Below are positions 8,166 to 17,400 of a stretch of DNA of 37,203 nt, in pieces. The number at the start of each line of letters is the position of its first letter. The stretch's first letter is position 1. A model generated the notes under the pieces. The model had not been told where the DNA came from and made no database searches. It saw only the letters and a list, made by a program, of their open reading frames with translations. This DNA is from a virus: IMG/VR virus record IMGVR_UViG_3300042445_002511, positions 1-37,203 of that record; one strand, written 5' to 3'. Position numbers and translations under genes: made by a program.

Positions 8166-10685
8166 TTATGTTGTTTTATAAGTACCCATTGAAACTGCTG
8201 TACCTAATCTAGTACTGTCTATATATATTACACCTTCTTTATTTAATATGTTGGTTAGTAATTTTTCTACAGCCATCATACGATCTACTAATGGTGTTAA
8301 GTTTATTTGAGATGTAGATGATGATCTTATATTTTTATCTAAAGGTGATTGGTTATTACCTTCTAAATTAGTGCCAGCTACAATAGTATCATTATCATTA
8401 AAAGAGTATGTTCCTTCAGGTGCTGATAGGACACGCTTACCATATCCTGGCGATACAGCGTCATCAGCTAAATATGATTTACCTATAGCATAAATTGATG
8501 CTGCTGCTGCTGCTGCTAATAAAGCCCCTACAACTGGTATACCTATTACAGTGTTCATAGCTTTTAAAGCTAAAGTTCCTAATACTGATTTACCTTCTTT
8601 TTTGGCAAATAATAATTTTATTTTATCATAAGCGATACTAATTAATGTTTCATTATTTACTTTTTTTATAGCTAAATAAGATAAAGTAAAAGCACCAGCT
8701 AATACATAAGCTACATCCTTAGCTTCAGTTAATAATCCAACTATATAACCTAAACCTTCACCTATTTTACCTAAAGTATATGTCACTGGTGTTAATATAA
8801 CATTAATTAAAGGTAATATGTTAGTAACTAAATTCATAAATGGAGATACTATTTGTAGTATAGGCTCGGCTAATGATACAAATAATTCTCTTAATTTTTC
8901 TATAGTGTTATTAAAACGCTCGGCTACTGATTGTTGTTGAAATTGTAATGCTAATTGATCATTACCTAAACGTTTTTTAGCTTCTTCTAAACTAGTTGAT
9001 TTAACTAATCTATCAAAAGCTTGTTTTGCTGTTTCTCCTTCTTCAGCTGATAATGCTGCTAATGCTTCTCTATCTATTAATGATTGAGCTAAGTCATCTC
9101 TAGTTAATCCAGCAGCATTTGCAATAGCTTCTTGTTGGATTCTGTTCATATTAGCAAAATCAGCAGATGTACCTACTTGTCTTGCTATTTCAGCGGCGGC
9201 TCCAATTGAGTCACCTTGTAATGCTAAATATCTAGCTTGTTCAAAATTTAAATCTTTACCAGTTAATAATTCAGCTTCTAATTCATTTGATATTGATTGT
9301 TCAAAATTTAATAATCCTGATGCTATTTTATCAGCTTGTTCTAAATTTAAACCAAATTGTTTTGATTTAACTACAGATTCAGCTAAAGCTGATGCTCCAC
9401 CTTTTAATGATAATTTAAGGGCTGCTGATGCTTTACTAACTTCTCGTAAAACATCTTTTTCATTAACTACTAATTTATTTTGAGCTGCATATGCTTCTGC
9501 TGCTCCTAATATTTCAGATGTATTATCTTCTAATGTTTTACCATTAACTAAAGATATTTTTTGAATACCTATTAATTCATCATTAGTATAACCTGCTTGT
9601 TCTCTTAATTTAGTAAAAGTAATTAAATCTTTTTCATTTAATACAGCATTAGAACCTAATGATTTACCAACAGCTATTACACTTTCATTTAATCCTCTAG
9701 TATTAACAGCGGCGTCAGCGGTTAAATTTGCTGTTTGAGTTAATTGAGTATTTAATGTTAAAGCTTCTCTATAACTCATATTAAAGGCTTTAGCAGTATC
9801 ACCTGCTAATTTGTCTGTACCTTTAAGAGCTTCTACTAACTCTTTTGTTAAAAGTGATAATGGATCTTTAAATGATTCTAATAATTGAGCTCCTGCTTCT
9901 TTGATTCCTACTTTTAATACTTTAAATTTATTAACAAAACTATTAACATATTTAGGATCTTTTTCAAGTTGTTCAGCGAATTCTCGCATTTTTTCATTAA
10001 CTTTATCTAAACCTAAAGCATTCGCTAAACCTCCAAGACCTAATTTATCTAAAGCAGTTTGGACACCACTAACAGCAGCGCCTCCTATACCCATTAATTT
10101 GCTAATTCTTTCTTCTTGTTTAATTCGAATATTAGCTTTATCAATAATAGTGTTTATACTAGAATCTTCATCTTTTAAAAAATTAACAGCTGACTTTTGT
10201 GATTCAGTAAGATTTTTAAAAATTGATGTTCTTCTATCTATTTTTTCATTGATGCCAGCTTCTTGTAATATTTGAGTAGCTGCTAATTTAGTTTCAGATT
10301 GGTATTTTAATATTTTTTCTTTATGCTGTTCTAATTGTTTTTTAGATAATTTATTGATGCCTTCTTCTTCATATTTAAGATTTTTAGCTTCTTTAATTAT
10401 ATTTTTAAAACCATTAGAAAACTCTTTAGTTGAACTTACAGCTTTTGGATCAATTTCTTTAACTATTGCTTTTAAAGTTGTTGAAAGATCACTAAATGAA
10501 GATTTTGTATTTTCTACACGATATTGAACACCTTCTAAAGCTGTTTCTAATTGCTGGATAGTTGTTTCAGCATTTTTAATATTAGTAACATCCCAGTCCT
10601 TAAATGGATTTCGGTCGCCTAGTGCTTTATAAGCTTTCTCTATTCGTCCTAAAAGTTTTTCTATATCTTCTTTACTAGTCGCCAT
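8166..10685 (-). CDS. tail tape measure protein, 839 residues
   Basis: This is the ruler and scaffold for tail length. The protein has a long helical, Lys/Glu-rich N-terminal half (about 1-270) and a long Ala/Leu/Asn-rich helical middle. Hydrophobic segments follow at about 580-670 and 715-734 (GIPVVGALLAAAAAASIYAI), as in membrane-active tape measures. A C-terminal patch then reads SPGYGKRVLSAPEGTYSFND. It lies right after the chaperone gene and before the baseplate genes, the standard place for a tape measure. At roughly 0.15 nm per residue the tail would be about 125 nm long; this is an estimate from the family rule. An ATATTTATA box lies 13 bases before the start. No muralytic domain is visible, in line with the GH19 domain being on the hub. 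Confidence 0.88.
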   Translation of the reverse strand: MATSKEDIEKLLGRIEKAYKALGDRNPFKDWDVTNIKNAETTIQQLETALEGVQYRVENTKSSFSDLSTTLKAIVKEIDPKAVSSTKEFSNGFKNIIKEAKNLKYEEEGINKLSKKQLEQHKEKILKYQSETKLAATQILQEAGINEKIDRRTSIFKNLTESQKSAVNFLKDEDSSINTIIDKANIRIKQEERISKLMGIGGAAVSGVQTALDKLGLGGLANALGLDKVNEKMREFAEQLEKDPKYVNSFVNKFKVLKVGIKEAGAQLLESFKDPLSLLTKELVEALKGTDKLAGDTAKAFNMSYREALTLNTQLTQTANLTADAAVNTRGLNESVIAVGKSLGSNAVLNEKDLITFTKLREQAGYTNDELIGIQKISLVNGKTLEDNTSEILGAAEAYAAQNKLVVNEKDVLREVSKASAALKLSLKGGASALAESVVKSKQFGLNLEQADKIASGLLNFEQSISNELEAELLTGKDLNFEQARYLALQGDSIGAAAEIARQVGTSADFANMNRIQQEAIANAAGLTRDDLAQSLIDREALAALSAEEGETAKQAFDRLVKSTSLEEAKKRLGNDQLALQFQQQSVAERFNNTIEKLRELFVSLAEPILQIVSPFMNLVTNILPLINVILTPVTYTLGKIGEGLGYIVGLLTEAKDVAYVLAGAFTLSYLAIKKVNNETLISIAYDKIKLLFAKKEGKSVLGTLALKAMNTVIGIPVVGALLAAAAAASIYAIGKSYLADDAVSPGYGKRVLSAPEGTYSFNDNDTIVAGTNLEGNNQSPLDKNIRSSSTSQINLTPLVDRMMAVEKLLTNILNKEGVIYIDSTRLGTAVSMGTYKTT

Positions 10686-10698
10686 TTAAGTATTTTGT

Positions 10699-10706
10699 TA
10701 TAAATA
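10699..10706 (-). promoter_or_regulatory. TATTTATA motif before the tape measure gene
   Basis: The coding strand reads GATATTTATAACAAAA in the 31-base gap between the chaperone extension and the tape measure ATG, ending 13 bases before it. The bases after the core differ from most other copies (AAC instead of AAT), so the conserved part is ATATTTATA. Confidence 0.5.
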
Positions 10707-10716
10707 TCAAAGGCAT

Positions 10717-11010
10717 CTATTTTTTAGATGCCCTTGTATGATAAGTTGGTGTATTTGATTGTTGTAATTTTTGTTTAGCTGATTTAACATCAGCAAAATC
10801 TATTTTATTAGGATCTGATTTTGTAGATTTTGAATATGCTTCTGATTCTTGTTGTTTTTGATCTGCTATAAAATTATATGTAGCCTGTCTTAACCATATT
10901 GGCATATTATATACAGTTTCATGATCATAACCACCATTTCCATAATAACATATATCATGGATGGTTTTAAATAGATATGATCTATAACTCAGAGTCAGGC
11001 CAAAAAAAGT
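10717..11010 (-). CDS. out-of-frame extension of the tail chaperone gene (probable programmed frameshift product, GT-like)
   Basis: A 62-residue open frame with an ATG at 10905 sits here, but the same frame stays open far upstream of that ATG. It runs back through the stop of the gp26-like gene to a TAA at 11011-11013. Between that TAA and the ATG at 10905 there is no ATG, GTG or TTG in frame. The upstream part is not random-looking: it reads IHDICYYGNGGYDHETVYN and leads into MPIWLRQATYNFIADQ. The frame is +1 (equivalently -2) relative to the gp26-like gene, and the overlap contains T7 at 11008-11002. A shift there would append about 95 residues to the upstream protein. The position, just before the tape measure, is where tail chaperones such as lambda G/GT and the Mu pair use frameshifting. 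The C-terminus is Lys/Gln/Ser rich. Independent translation from 10905 remains possible. Confidence 0.72.
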   Translation of the reverse strand, partial: TFFGLTLSYRSYLFKTIHDICYYGNGGYDHETVYNMPIWLRQATYNFIADQKQQESEAYSKSTKSDPNKIDFADVKSAKQKLQQSNTPTYHTRASKK

Positions 11011-11719
11011 TTAAATTAATTGGAATAGTGACCTCCGTACCACCATCTAAAACATATTTTAAATCTACGTCAGGTTGAACTTGTTTAATATAATCTCTTA
11101 ATGATCTAGAATCTCTAGCCAATAAATAATTATCTACAAATTCTCTAATTGTTTGTTCTTCTCTATCACCATTAACTGATGTAATAATATATTTTAAACG
11201 AGTAGATAATTCAGGTGAATTTTCTTTGTTAATTTTTTTAAGACCTTCTAATTCTTTATCAATTTTCTTTTCGTCAGCTGATGTTAATATTTTAAATGTA
11301 ATTTTAGTACCTAAATGAGGTAAAGTATATGAAAATTCATTAACTCCTTTAGTGATTAAAGATTCATCAAATGGTTTATTATCTAATGATGATAAATCTA
11401 CAGTATGTGATTGTCCATCATATTCAAATGTGTAATTACCTCCGTAACCTAAAATACGAGCAGCTATAAATAAAGCGTTTTTATCACCAATAATTAAATC
11501 ATCATAATTAATTTTAGTAATAATTAATGATTGAAGCATTTTATCTAAAACTGTACCTTGTTTGATATAATTCTGGTTAGTTAAAATATCTTCTTCTTTC
11601 GCCGTCATATATTTCATTTCGATTTTACCGCTTGATAACGGGTTATCTTCAGAATATAGCAAGCCTTTTGATGGTAGTTCTACCGTTTCTGTTGGGAATT
11701 TGTGTTTATTGTCTTCCAT
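10982..11719 (-). CDS. T4 gp26-like protein, probable tail assembly chaperone
   Basis: This 245-residue protein begins MEDNKHKFPTETVELPSKG and has the pattern ELPSKGLLYS...GKIEMKYMTAKEEDIL. I associate that pattern with the T4 gp26/gp51 baseplate family of T4-like phages. It is mixed alpha/beta, highly charged and soluble, with no membrane segment. It ends NFFWPDSEL, and the codons for Phe-Phe form a T7 run only 20 bases before its TAG. The gene lies between the tail tube and the tape measure, the classic chaperone position. Together with the downstream out-of-frame coding stretch, it is best read as the short form of a frameshifted chaperone pair. An ATATTTATA box and a terminator lie upstream, so it starts a new transcription unit. 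The T4 gp26 name is a family memory and not a computed match. Confidence 0.75.
   Translation of the reverse strand: MEDNKHKFPTETVELPSKGLLYSEDNPLSSGKIEMKYMTAKEEDILTNQNYIKQGTVLDKMLQSLIITKINYDDLIIGDKNALFIAARILGYGGNYTFEYDGQSHTVDLSSLDNKPFDESLITKGVNEFSYTLPHLGTKITFKILTSADEKKIDKELEGLKKINKENSPELSTRLKYIITSVNGDREEQTIREFVDNYLLARDSRSLRDYIKQVQPDVDLKYVLDGGTEVTIPINLNFFWPDSEL
11002..11008 (-). other. T7 slippery run, candidate +1/-2 frameshift site
   Basis: The coding strand reads AAC TTT TTT TGG CCT in the gp26-like frame. The window in which a shift can rescue the downstream frame is only 29 bases (11010 to 10982), and this run lies within it. A +1 or -2 slip keeps Phe codons paired. A -1 slip would hit TGA two codons later. 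Transcript slippage on the same run is an alternative. Confidence 0.6.
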
Positions 11720-11751
11720 AAATTTGATTTGTTTATAACTATGTTTATATA

Positions 11752-11759
11752 TATAAATA
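11752..11759 (-). promoter_or_regulatory. TATTTATA motif before the gp26-like gene
   Basis: The coding strand reads ATATATTTATATATATAAAC, between a terminator and the gp26-like ATG, ending 32 bases before the ATG. The order terminator then box suggests that a new transcript starts here. Confidence 0.52.
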
Positions 11760-11765
11760 TATGAG

Positions 11766-11794
11766 AAAAAAAGAAGCTCGCCAAAAGGCGAGCT
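11766..11794 (-). terminator. rho-independent terminator after the tail tube gene
   Basis: The coding strand forms an 8-bp GC-rich stem, AGCTCGCC with GGCGAGCT, closed by a TTTT loop, followed by TCTTTTTTTC. It lies about 30 bases after the tail tube stop and would end the sheath-tube transcript. A C-rich stretch (CCCCTCCCCC, near 11813-11822) lies between the tube stop and the hairpin. Confidence 0.88.
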
Positions 11795-11825
11795 ATCTTA
11801 ATCCTGTATTTCGGGGGAGGGGTTT

Positions 11826-12314
11826 TTAGAAATTTAATACACAATAATCTGGTTGTACTGTCATTGTGATGTTTTGAGCCGCTGACTCATTATCCCAACT
11901 GTAATCACCAAAGTTTATGTCTGTAATTAAAGCACCAACAATGATCCATTCTGAAACGATATCACCTACTGGTCCTAATACGTTTAATGTTAAGTCTTTC
12001 TTGTAGAAATCACTGTAACCATCTCTACCAGTTACTGATTCGTGATGTAAACGTAGCCATTCCATTACTGCCTGAGCTCCTGAAGGAGTGATTGGATCAA
12101 ATAATGTCATTTGAATAGCACCCCATTTAGTTTTACCTTTCACAAAACGTTGAACGTTAATATGATTTAAAACCACTGTATCTTGAGTTAATGACACTGC
12201 ATTTACGCCTTTTACAATAAATGCTGGTATACCAGTCATGCTTAATAAAAAGCGGTTTTGCTGTTTTGGCTCAAATTGGGTGAAAAATATATCGTTTGAA
12301 TTTACAATTGCCAT
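11826..12314 (-). CDS. tail tube protein (gp19-like), 162 residues
   Basis: This is the inner tube subunit of the contractile tail. Its length matches T4 gp19 (163 residues). Visible family-type features are an N-terminal F-x-Q-F-x-x-K-x-x-N-R-F segment, WGAIQMTLFDPITPSGAQAV, a WLRLHHE helix, LTLNVLGPVGDIVSEWIIVGALI, and a closing NITMTVQPDYCVLNF. These give the beta-barrel pattern shared by tube proteins and Hcp. It directly follows the sheath gene with a 56-base gap containing an ATATTTATA box, and a strong terminator follows it. Only one tube-like gene is evident in the window. Confidence 0.9.
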   Translation of the reverse strand: MAIVNSNDIFFTQFEPKQQNRFLLSMTGIPAFIVKGVNAVSLTQDTVVLNHINVQRFVKGKTKWGAIQMTLFDPITPSGAQAVMEWLRLHHESVTGRDGYSDFYKKDLTLNVLGPVGDIVSEWIIVGALITDINFGDYSWDNESAAQNITMTVQPDYCVLNF

Positions 12315-12346
12315 GTTTTTATTTTGTTATGTTGTTTGTTCTTTAT

Positions 12347-12354
12347 TATAAATA
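12347..12354 (-). promoter_or_regulatory. TATTTATA motif before the tail tube gene
   Basis: The coding strand reads AATATTTATAATAAAG in the sheath-tube gap, ending 32 bases before the tube ATG. A separate promoter for the tube would fit its need for high expression. Confidence 0.52.
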
Positions 12355-12370
12355 TTATCTAATTTAATCC

Positions 12371-14080
12371 TTACGCTGGGAAAGTTGCTCCTGTAGGTAA
12401 GATATTGAAATCTAAGTAAATAAATTCAGCTGTTCTTGTTGGTTGAATATAAATCTGACCAATTAATTGATTTCTGTCAATTACGTCTGCTGTATTATTT
12501 GTATCATCCATAATTACTCTAAATGCATATAAACCTTGTCTTTGTTGAACTGATGTTAAATATGGATTTACTTGTGATAAGAATGCGTTTCTAGTTGCTA
12601 ATGTATTTTGTTCAAACACTAATGTGTTAGCAATTTGTGAAATGTAGTTCTTAAGAGCAATTAATAATCTTCTAACATTTACTCTATCTAAAGCTGACGC
12701 TTGAGTTTGTAATGTTTTCTGACCATATACTACTGTACCTGTTCCAGGGAATGTAGCAATAGGATTTACTTTGTTTGTATATAAAGTATCTCTACTTGAT
12801 TGAGGTAATTTTTGAGCTGCTCTAATTACTTGTAATCCACCTCTGTTAATACCAGCTGGTGCAAACCAAGGCTCAGAAACTGAATCATTGAATGCGTAAA
12901 CACCACCTATTACTGTTGAAGCTGGAACCCAAACATTTTTACCAGTTGATGAGTCAAGTACTTGAACCCAAGGCCAATATGTTGCTGCATATGATGTATT
13001 TATTGAGTTAGCTACTGAAGTTACAGTTGATAAAGTTTGTGTACTATATCCAACTAAATCTACTACATATAAACTATCACCACGTGTTTGTGTGTTAGTA
13101 ACAATAGTATTACATTGTGTAGCATGAAAATCTTTAATCAAACCTGGAGTTAAGATAATATTGAATTTGTAATCATCTTGATTAGCTAATAAGTCAATCA
13201 TATTATCATAACTAGTTCCTACTAATCCTTGAGTATCTGTAGCATCAATTTGATCATAGAATTTAGCTCCGGCTTTAATAGTACCTGTAGCTCCTGTGAA
13301 TGAACCACTAGCGTTAACTGGGATCGATCCTGTAAATTGTGTTTTAGCAACTCCTGTATTATCAAAATAGTTTGGTGTTAAATTATTAACCGCACTTACA
13401 TATACATAACGTGATCCATTAAAATATGAACCTGATGTTTCGATTTGATTAGTTGTTGGGTTATAATTTTGTACTTGATCGCCAATTACTCTTGAAATAA
13501 AGTTAGATGCAAATGGGTCTAATGATAAGTTAGTGAAAGTTTCTAATACAGTTTGATTATTTGTATTATCATTTCCTTGACGAATTAATAAGCTAAATGT
13601 ACCTGATGATGTATCAGAATTTAATATTTGCCATCTAACGTTATTTTCTGTACCAGAAGTTAATGAACCGCTTAAATCTAAACTAGATGAGCTATTCATG
13701 ATAGTACCTTTAGATATTGTATTTAATACAATAGTTGCTGAACCTGTAGCTCCGATACTTCCAATAGTTGTACTTGTTGCTACTGACCAATCAGCACTTT
13801 TACTTACTACTCTAGCTACTAATAATGAAGTACCATTGTTGTTAAAGTAATTAAATGCCGCTTGTGAAGTAAGATAAGCGTAACTATCACTACCACTTTG
13901 AAATGCTCCTCCAAATTTATTTAAATAATCACTATATGAAGTAACAATAGTTGGAATTTCGATAGGACCTAAAACTGTAGGACCTATAATTGCTGCACCT
14001 ACTGAAACTGGTTGCTGTCTGATAAACGATGAATCGTTTTCTCTTGCTAATACACCAGGGGAAATTAATGTTTCTGCCAT
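12371..14080 (-). CDS. tail sheath protein (gp18-like), 569 residues
   Basis: This is the contractile outer sheath subunit. It opens MAETLISPGVLARENDSSF, the extended N-terminal arm of sheath proteins, followed by VSVGAAIIGPTVLGP and an SYSDYLNKFG segment typical of the family. The C-terminal region has VNPIATFPGTGTVVYGQKTL, a long helix containing NVRRLLIALKNYI, and a closing FIYLDFNILPTGATFPA. The middle, about 120-300, is variable and Ser/Thr rich, as expected of surface-exposed domains. It is somewhat shorter than T4 gp18 (659 residues). It has its own ATATTTATA box upstream and the tube gene directly downstream, so the tail shaft genes form one unit ending at the terminator near 11780. 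Confidence 0.93.
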   Translation of the reverse strand: MAETLISPGVLARENDSSFIRQQPVSVGAAIIGPTVLGPIEIPTIVTSYSDYLNKFGGAFQSGSDSYAYLTSQAAFNYFNNNGTSLLVARVVSKSADWSVATSTTIGSIGATGSATIVLNTISKGTIMNSSSSLDLSGSLTSGTENNVRWQILNSDTSSGTFSLLIRQGNDNTNNQTVLETFTNLSLDPFASNFISRVIGDQVQNYNPTTNQIETSGSYFNGSRYVYVSAVNNLTPNYFDNTGVAKTQFTGSIPVNASGSFTGATGTIKAGAKFYDQIDATDTQGLVGTSYDNMIDLLANQDDYKFNIILTPGLIKDFHATQCNTIVTNTQTRGDSLYVVDLVGYSTQTLSTVTSVANSINTSYAATYWPWVQVLDSSTGKNVWVPASTVIGGVYAFNDSVSEPWFAPAGINRGGLQVIRAAQKLPQSSRDTLYTNKVNPIATFPGTGTVVYGQKTLQTQASALDRVNVRRLLIALKNYISQIANTLVFEQNTLATRNAFLSQVNPYLTSVQQRQGLYAFRVIMDDTNNTADVIDRNQLIGQIYIQPTRTAEFIYLDFNILPTGATFPA

Positions 14081-14108
14081 GTTATTTGTTAATAAGTTTA
14101 ATGTTTAT

Positions 14109-14116
14109 TATAAATA
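14109..14116 (-). promoter_or_regulatory. TATTTATA motif before the tail sheath gene
   Basis: The coding strand reads ACATATTTATAATAAAC in the 54-base gap upstream of the sheath, ending 28 bases before the ATG. Confidence 0.52.
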
Positions 14117-14134
14117 TGTTAAAGAGTCTTAAAA

Positions 14135-14386
14135 TCATTCATTTCCAATGAATTCTCCACTATCTATATTAATGGTTCCTCTACCATATTTTGATTGAAG
14201 TTCTTGACTTAAAGTTATTTCATTTGATTTAAGTTCTTTAAGTTCTTCAGTTACTTCTTGCTTTTGTAATTTTAAATCTTGGATCGCCATTTCAATTGAT
14301 CCATATTTATCAATTAATTCAGCTCTTAATTTTTGAATTTCTTTTACTGATGAAATTTCTTGTTCTGTTAGTTTTTCTGTTTTCAT
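14135..14386 (-). CDS. small coiled-coil protein, 83 residues
   Basis: The protein is almost wholly helical and charged. Leu, Ile and Val recur at heptad spacing from about residue 6 to 65 (KLTEQEISSVKEIQKL, then LKLQKQEVTEELKELK), followed by a short tail, YGRGTINIDSGEFIGNE. No membrane segment or enzyme motif is visible. It lies between the 1483-residue fibre and the sheath, with 22 bases to the former. A chaperone or an attachment coiled coil for the fibres is plausible but unproven. Confidence 0.65.
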   Translation of the reverse strand: MKTEKLTEQEISSVKEIQKLRAELIDKYGSIEMAIQDLKLQKQEVTEELKELKSNEITLSQELQSKYGRGTINIDSGEFIGNE

Positions 14387-14408
14387 AATTTTTATATTAT
14401 TATTTTAA

Positions 14409-17400
14409 TTATCCTGTAGATACATTTACTGTTGTACTAATTGAATATATTATACCTTGTACTTCTGTATTAAACCAAATTGTTTGAGGACTTGTTATGC
14501 TTCCATTTATACGTACAGCAAAGTCACTATTTGCATTTGTTACTGCGTGATTAATTGAACCTGAATTTGATATAGGTACAATATTACTACCTGAAACTAT
14601 AGTATATGTAGGATTAAAATCTCCAATACCGCTTAATGTTGATGCTGATCCTGTTTCTGCAAGACTAGTCCACCAATGTATTAATTGTTGTGGTCGTGTT
14701 AACGCAGAACCATCTACATCTTTAAAATCAGCTATAAATGATTTATTATTTCCTGATGAAACTACTGATAAACTACAACTTACAAAATTATATGTTGAAA
14801 GTCCTATAATATTTCCTGTTACTGTTAATGAACCTGAAACTATTTGACTTCCTGTCACTACTAATGAACCTGTAACTATAGTATTACCATTTACATCTAC
14901 TGTTGCATTTGGGGTTGCTGTTTTACCAAATGCTACTTGACTTCCTGTAGCATATAGTTGAACATTACCTAATCCATCTGATAAAACTACTGTAGAGGTT
15001 AAAGCAGTTGTTCCAGCATATTTACCTATAATAGTATTATAATTCCCTGTTGTTATAGATTCTCCAGATCCAGATCCTATAAGAGTATTACTACCACCTG
15101 TAGTTAATAAATCACCGGCAAAAGATCCTACCGCTGTATTGTAAGCTCCGGATGATATTGAATATAATGCTTGGTATCCTATAGCGGTATTTGCATCTCC
15201 AGTATTATTAGCAATTGTAAGACTACCGTTTAAAGCTTCAACTCCTACAGCTGTATTATTGCTAGATGTCATATTATACATCGATTCAAATCCTATAGAA
15301 GTATTATTACTTTTATTTCGTGAGATAAATAAAGCTCTATGTCCTACTGAAGTGTTATTATCACCATTAATGTTATAAGGTAAAGTTTCATACCCTAAAG
15401 CTGTATTATTAACACCTATAGTATTATCACGTAAAGTAATAGCTCCTAAAGCTGTATTTCTACTTCCTGTTGTAGTATTTTGTAAAGTAAAAAGTCCTAC
15501 TGCTGTGTTGAATTGTCCTGTAGTAATCATATTCATAGAACCACTACCTACCATTGTATTTCCAGGTATATTAGAATTTCCTAAACCTATTTTTATAGTA
15601 CTAACTGTTAAAATATTACCATCAAATATTAAATTAGAATTTCCGGCGGCGATATTAGATGAATTTTTATAAACTACCTGATTTGCTGAACCTGCTACAG
15701 GACCTGTTGCCCCTGATAAACCTGAGGTACCTGATAGACCTGAAGTGCCTGATAAGCCTGAAAGACCTGATGTACCTGATAAACCTGATGTACCTGATGC
15801 TCCAGCTTCACCCATAGGTCCAAAACCTACATTAGTAAATCCTTCATTAGATGTACTATAATCTGAAATGAAATATAATGGATTTCCTATTGATCTAGCT
15901 GTTGTATGTCTTAATGTATTATTTTGATAATATCTTACATTATAACCATCATAAGTTATATAAAATTTATCACTTAAACTATAGGTTCCAGTATATTGTA
16001 CATTGGTTAATTCAGTAATAGTAAATTGATTACCACTTGCTTCAAATTGGAAACTAAAGTCTATTAAAGTCGGATCTTCTGGCGTTCCAGATATGGTTTC
16101 TATTAAGCCAAAAACTACAGCTATATTGTCATTTGTTGTTTGGGCAGTAGTGTAAACTCCTCTTGCATATCCTTGAGTTGAATATACATAAGCGTCATAA
16201 CTGCTACCACCTCCACCTGTGTTTATAAATGTTGATGAATTAGTTCCATAAGAAGTATTTGAAAATACAGGAGTAAAAATTGGAGTTCCTATAAGACCAG
16301 ATAAACCTGAGGTACCTGATAGACCTGATTCACCTGAAAGACCTGATAAACCTGAAGTTCCGCTTAAGCCTGAAAAACCTGACAAACCTGAAGCGCCGCT
16401 TAAGCCTGAAAAACCTGACAAACCTGATGTACCTGAAAGGCCTGAAGTACCTGAAAGACCTGATGTACCTGATAAACCTGATGTACCGCTTAAGCCTGAA
16501 AAACCTGATAAGCCGGATAAACCTGAAGTACCTGATAAACCAGATTCACCTGAAAGACCTGATAAACCTGATGTACCGCTTAAACCTGAAAAACCTGACA
16601 AACCTGATGTACCTGAAAGACCAGATTCACCTGAAAGACCACTTGTGCCTGATAAGCCTGATAAACCTGATGTACCTGATAAGCCTGAAAAACCTGATAA
16701 GCCAGATAAACCTGATGTACCTGAAAGGCCTGAAAGACCTGATGTACCTGAAAGTCCTGATAAACCAGAAGCTCCTGATAGGCCTGACGCGCCTGAAAGA
16801 CCTGATGTGCCTGAGAGACCTGATGTGCCTGAGAGACCTGATGTGCCTGATAAACCTGAAAGTCCTGAAGTGCCTGAAAGACCTGATGTGCCACTTAAAC
16901 CTGAAAGACCAGATGTACCTGAAAGACCAGATAAACCTGATGCACCCGATAAACCTGAAGTTCCACTTAGGCCGGATAAGCCTGAAGCACCGCTTAAGCC
17001 TGATGCGCCTGATAAGCCTGAAGTTCCGCTTAGGCCTGAAAGGCCTGAAGTGCCACTTAGACCTGAAAGACCTGATGTGCCACTTAAGCCTGAAGTGCCA
17101 CTTAAGCCTGATAAGCCTGAAGTTCCGCTTAGGCCTGAAAGGCCTGAAGTGCCACTTAAACCTGATAGACCAGATGTGCCGCTTAGACCTGATGCTCCTG
17201 AAAGACCTGATGCTCCTGAAAGACCAGATGAGCCTGTTAAACTTAAATCAGTTCTATAGACTATATCTCCTAAATTATTAGAGACTAATATTCTTGTTTC
17301 AGTTGTGCCGGCCGCTAAAGTAGGTAAAGCTAAACTTCCTAAAAGGGAAGTACTTCCTGTAACTTGAAAACTACCTGATATTTTAGTAGTTCCTATTAAT

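Noticed and set aside
10717-10905. A free-standing 62-residue gene before the tape measure
   Set aside because: The same frame is coding-like well upstream of its ATG, with no alternative start, so a frameshifted extension explains more. I keep independent translation as a minor possibility.
16580-16894. 104-residue minus-strand open frame rich in Gln, Val and His inside the giant fibre
   Set aside because: It is a shifted frame of the repeat tract, with low complexity and no independent context.
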